Below are positions 60,484-64,000 of a stretch of DNA of 64,000 bases, piece by piece. This DNA comes from Symbiotaphrina buchneri (lineage: Eukaryota; Ascomycota; Symbiotaphrinales; Symbiotaphrinaceae). The position numbers and the translations under genes are program-made. Below the pieces are notes generated by a model, which searched no databases, was not told where the DNA came from, and saw only the letters and a program-made list of their open reading frames with translations. Where the stretch lies: NCBI GenBank assembly GCA_001599915.1, contig BCIG01000015.1:248001-312000 (forward strand), read 5' to 3'. Positions within the stretch are counted from its first letter, which is position 1. Every line of letters starts with the position of its first letter.

Positions 60484-61886
60484 TCACCGACCAGGGTCGG
60501 CTGCTATGTAGATCAGCATTAATATATTTGGCGGAAAGAGAGGGAGTAATATACCTGACTCTTCCGCAGCTAGAGCTCCTGTAGCTACGGGAACCATGGA
60601 GTCTTGCATAGCAACATCCTCATGATGATTCAAGGCGCTCTGTGATGCTCGACATATCAGGTCGTGTTCACAGGTCAAACCTGGTAACTCACATAGTCAC
60701 TCTGACCGGACTCCTTCGCAGACGTCTTTGGGACATTCTGTGATTACATCAGTCATCGTCCGTATCAGCACACTGAAACACACGGCAGGTAATCCACTCG
60801 GGTGGAGGGCAGTGCGCGTGTTTTGTCGGTGATGTGGTGCTACCCACTTCAACCATTTTGTCTCCCTCCACATGCACTTCACGATCTCGCAGACGCCTCA
60901 TGAGATCCAGAAAGGCGCTGGACTGGAATTTGGTGCTCTGATTATCCTTGATGCTTTCCAAAAGCCTGCCGGCTGTTCGTGCTAGTTCATCGGCATCATT
61001 ATTATCTTCCTGTTCACGTGATTGCTCCTCGAATTCGTCTCGAAGGATACCCCTCGCTATCCTGTCCTGCTCCACCAGATGGTCGGCTTCTGCACGGTCG
61101 CTTATCTGTGCAGAAGAGGTGTCCTGCGCATTATAATCCCCGTGTGCAAGGGAGCGGAACGCGGTATCCTGCTCGTCTTGAAATTCAGCCTCTAAGGCTT
61201 GAAACGCTCGCTCGAAATCTTCCGCTTGTTGTTTGTCAGTCAGTTCGAAGTGGTCCTGTCCCAGTCGCGCCGGATTTGAGACAGTATCTGTGCCGTAGAT
61301 AGTCTCATAACCACTCCCACTGAGGCTCAACCCTTGCCAGCCGGACTGGCCCGGCGCCTGAGAACGCACGTTGCTGCTATACGAGCCTGTGCCTGTGCTT
61401 TGCAGTGGCGTATTCGGCTGGCTAACCTGCGGCCCGCGTTGAAGGAACTCCTCGTGCCACCCCTGAGACATCTGTGGCGGCTTGATATTTTGCTGTGAAA
61501 AGGTTTGCGGAACTGGCCTGTCATGGAGGTGCAGTTGCCGAAAGTAATTTGCCCAATCCATGGGCGCGGGTCGTGCGAGAGGAGGAGTATGACTGGAACC
61601 GGAAGCTCCATCAAAATGGAAGGGCGGGTGAGCGTGTGCTTGCAGTCCGGGATAGCCCGCTTGGAACGCTTCGAATTCAGGGTCGAGTGCGCCGGCATTT
61701 GGACCGGGGGAAGAGCGAAAGCCCTACCACAAAGTCAGTATATTTGTCCCGAGTTCTAACCTGGCGACAGACCTGCGGGTTTGGATGGCGCTGTGTAAAT
61801 CGATCCTGCTGGAGTGTTCGATCTGCGGAAGTGTGTTTCTGAAAGCTCTGTAGAGGGTTTGAAGGACCGCACAGTGCGTCCGCCAT
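60484..61886 (-). CDS. pex20: Peroxin Pex20, PTS2 co-receptor
   Basis: Cycling co-receptor that works with Pex7 to import PTS2 proteins such as thiolase into peroxisomes. Exons: 61886-61773, 61723-60848, 60737-60693, 60639-60555 and 60503-60484, 379 residues. The N-terminus MADALCGPSNPLQ carries the conserved Cys (residue 6) used for ubiquitin-dependent recycling, followed by FQKHTSADRTLQQDR. Pex5-like WxxxF/Y motifs are WANYF and WHEEF. The C-terminal SSAFLDLMRRLRDREVHVEGDKMVE is the Pex7-binding region. The last three short exons are inferred from phase and splice signals and are less certain. It is divergent from SEC13, 356 bases apart. Confidence 0.9.
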
Positions 61887-62242
61887 TATGGAAGCGAGAG
61901 GGTCACCAGATATGTGCAGAGAGTCGCTCGAGGAAGCTAGGAAGGGGACGGGGTTTGAAAAGATGCACAGACAATGCAAATAAAAGAAAAGAAGGGAAAT
62001 CATAAGAGGACTTGATTAGGTGCTTGGAGATGGTCGGGATGGCGGACGATGGCGACGGAGTGACCCGAGGTCTGAGAATCCGGGGAGAGCACGAGCCACA
62101 GCTGACTAAGCTCTCTGTAGCTGCAACCTGCACAGCAGCAAGTGTACCTTACGAGGCTTAGCTGGCCTCGCGCGCTGATATTGAATGGAGCAACTATCAA
62201 ACTACAACTTGCAGACATAACCTCTTCAAAAACAAAATAAGA
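61887..62242. promoter_or_regulatory. Bidirectional promoter PEX20 / SEC13
   Basis: 356 bases separate the divergent start codons and must serve both genes. No specific site is identified. Confidence 0.6.
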
Positions 62243-63566
62243 ATGGTCGGTAGTCAACCTGATCTTGTTGCAGGTAGCTGACATTCGCCCGCAGACACAA
62301 GTCATCTCCAATTCCGGTCATGATGACATGATTGTACGTCTTTCCCTGGATGGCCGCAGCAGCTATTATTCCCTTCTTATGCATGCTCAGTGTTTTGAAG
62401 CTGACCCTCGTCGTCTCCTATAGCATGATGCCGTTCTCGATTACTATGGCAGACGCCTCGCTACCTGCTCTTCTGATAAGACTGTCAAGATATTCGAGAT
62501 CGAAGGAGAAACACATCGGTTGACAGAAACGCTGAGAGGGTGCGCCGCATTGCTTAATATGATGGCACCGTTGATAACGAGGCTGATTGTTTGTCAATAG
62601 TCATGAAGGAGCCGTGTGGAGCGTGGCGTGGGTATGTCAGCCGTCCTACTATGGTTGGGCATACCTCTAATTTCACGCTCAGGCACATCCAAAATATGGC
62701 AATATCCTGGCTTCAGCAGGCTACGATGGGAAAGTCCTAATATGGCGGGAGCAAAACAATCAATGGTATGAGCTCTAGACGGTATGCATCTTGAGCCTCG
62801 TCCTGACAGGTCGTGTCCTCAGGCAAAAGGTTTTTGAGTTCGCGCTCCACACCGCATCTGGTACAACCCCTATACCCTTCAAAGATGTTGGACTCGCGTC
62901 AGGAACTGATGTGCGACACAGTCAACATCGTTTCTTGGGCCCCTCACGAATCTGGCTGTTTACTAGCCTGCGCATCTTCGGATGGGAGTGTATCCGTATT
63001 AGAATTCAAGGATAACAGCTGGGAGCATAAGATATTCCCTGCACATGCAATTGGTGTCAATGGCGTATCATGGGCGCCTTCGGCTTCTGCTGGCTCGTTG
63101 GTCAGTAGCGGGCAAACTAACACCGGCCTGCGCAGATTCGTTACAGGAGGTAGTGACAACCTGGTGAAAATTTGGGATTACAGGTATGTTGAAGTTACGG
63201 ACAATGCTAGTCCAAGAAATTGCTGAATGTATTATCACTAGTCCCGAAACAAAATCCTACAACAACACCACTACGCTCACGGGGCATACAGACTGGGTCC
63301 GTGATGTTGCTTGGGCCCCTACGGTGCTGCAAAAATCCTATATCGCGAGCGCTTCGCAAGACAAGACAGTACGGATATGGACGAGTGAACCCTCGAATCC
63401 TTCGGAGTGGAAATCTAAGGTCCTACCGTTCGAAGCCGTCGTCTGGCGGGTAAGTTGGAGTTTGAGCGGCAACGTCTTGGCTGTGAGTGGAGGCGATAAC
63501 AAGGTCACATTGTGGAAAGAGAATCTGAAGGGGCAGTGGGAGTGCGTCAAGACGATCGAGGAGTAA
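62243..63566 (+). CDS. sec13: WD40 protein Sec13
   Basis: Beta-propeller shared by the COPII outer coat (with Sec31) and the Y-shaped nuclear pore subcomplex. Eight exons in phase: 62243-62245, 62295-62333, 62424-62539, 62601-62631, 62683-62765, 62823-62860, 62922-63183 and 63242-63566, 298 residues, the usual size. Repeats read [111 protein letters not shown] and KTVRIWT. The C-terminus is [20 protein letters not shown]. Exon 1 appears to consist of the ATG alone. The next exon opens [11 protein letters not shown]. Confidence 0.93.
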
Positions 63567-64000
63567 TTTGCAGACGCTCATGGGTACTGCTGGGTCTGCG
63601 ACGGTCTACAAGGGTTAGCCAGCCACTGCACAGTATCATCACAATAGGAATCCAACATCTGAGCAAGTACCTTGAATTCCTGGCCATGATCTGGCCAAGC
63701 GGACACAGATAACAGCGTGATTAAAACCGGATCACGCTTCATGTATATTGAACCCCGTGCGATTTGCAACGTTGGGACGATTCCAATCACAGTAATGGCT
63801 TTTGGAAGGAGTCAATATCATTCAATCATGTCATTCGTTAGAAACATCCAGAAAATATCAAAAAAAATCTCAAATGCCGGAGAGTATGTGTCAAAAGCAA
63901 CAAGATGGCAAAGTAAAAGGCGAAATTCTTGCAAAATCTTGCAAATTGCCCAAACGCTGGATGCTTGTTGGGCCCGTCAAATGGCCGCAGCCGAACCCCA
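63567..64000. other. Downstream flank of SEC13
   Basis: 434 bases to the window edge. AT-rich near 63840-63900, no gene seen. Confidence 0.5.

Overview
The window is nuclear DNA of a filamentous ascomycete (Pezizomycotina). The evidence is 22 fungal-type protein genes packed on both strands, and short GT-AG introns, most of them 47-90 bases. The families are fungal: homoisocitrate dehydrogenase, a Pex20-type peroxin, a Zn2Cys6 regulator and an acidic-insert CK2 beta. Eurotiomycetes-like protein sequences are my best guess at class, but that is only an impression. Base composition is even and I saw no transposon, virus-like element, CRISPR array, tRNA or rRNA gene.

Left part (1-24 kb): the 3' part of a mitochondrial aspartyl-tRNA synthetase, nudC (dynein pathway), succinate-semialdehyde dehydrogenase, a ten-exon GH36/Sip1 raffinose-synthase-like gene, LYS12, a DUF1769 protein, an FBXO31-like F-box protein, a small TIGR04076-like protein, and a coiled-coil gene interrupted by an in-frame TAA followed directly by ATG. 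Next comes NUG2/NOG2, a 60S assembly GTPase, transcribed divergently from the mitochondrial ribosomal protein mS26. The unusually long NUG2 intron (338 bases) folds into an H/ACA snoRNA whose two pockets match helix 69 of 25S rRNA. This is the filamentous-fungus counterpart of yeast snR191, which also sits in the NOG2 intron.

Middle part (23-41 kb): a small DUF6699-like protein, the four-RRM ribosome-assembly factor Nop4, a cytochrome b5/MAPR-like heme protein, a YAT-type amino-acid permease, an unrecognised 866-residue two-pass membrane protein with a Cys-rich domain and a Pro/Ala repeat array, a CIA30-domain protein and a bZIP factor.

Right part (41-64 kb): an 8.4-kb stretch without a recognisable gene, then CK2 beta (CKB1), a Zn2Cys6 regulator, a small disordered protein, a GH13 alpha-glucosidase, a bHLH factor, and the divergent pair PEX20 / SEC13.

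The genes are mostly housekeeping and do not form a metabolic cluster. A theme of ribosome production links NUG2, its intronic snoRNA and Nop4 (with mS26 for the mitochondrial ribosome). Short (CCTTA)n tracts recur in the spacers between genes. All exon borders given were read by eye from splice signals, reading phase and family memory. No database search was possible.
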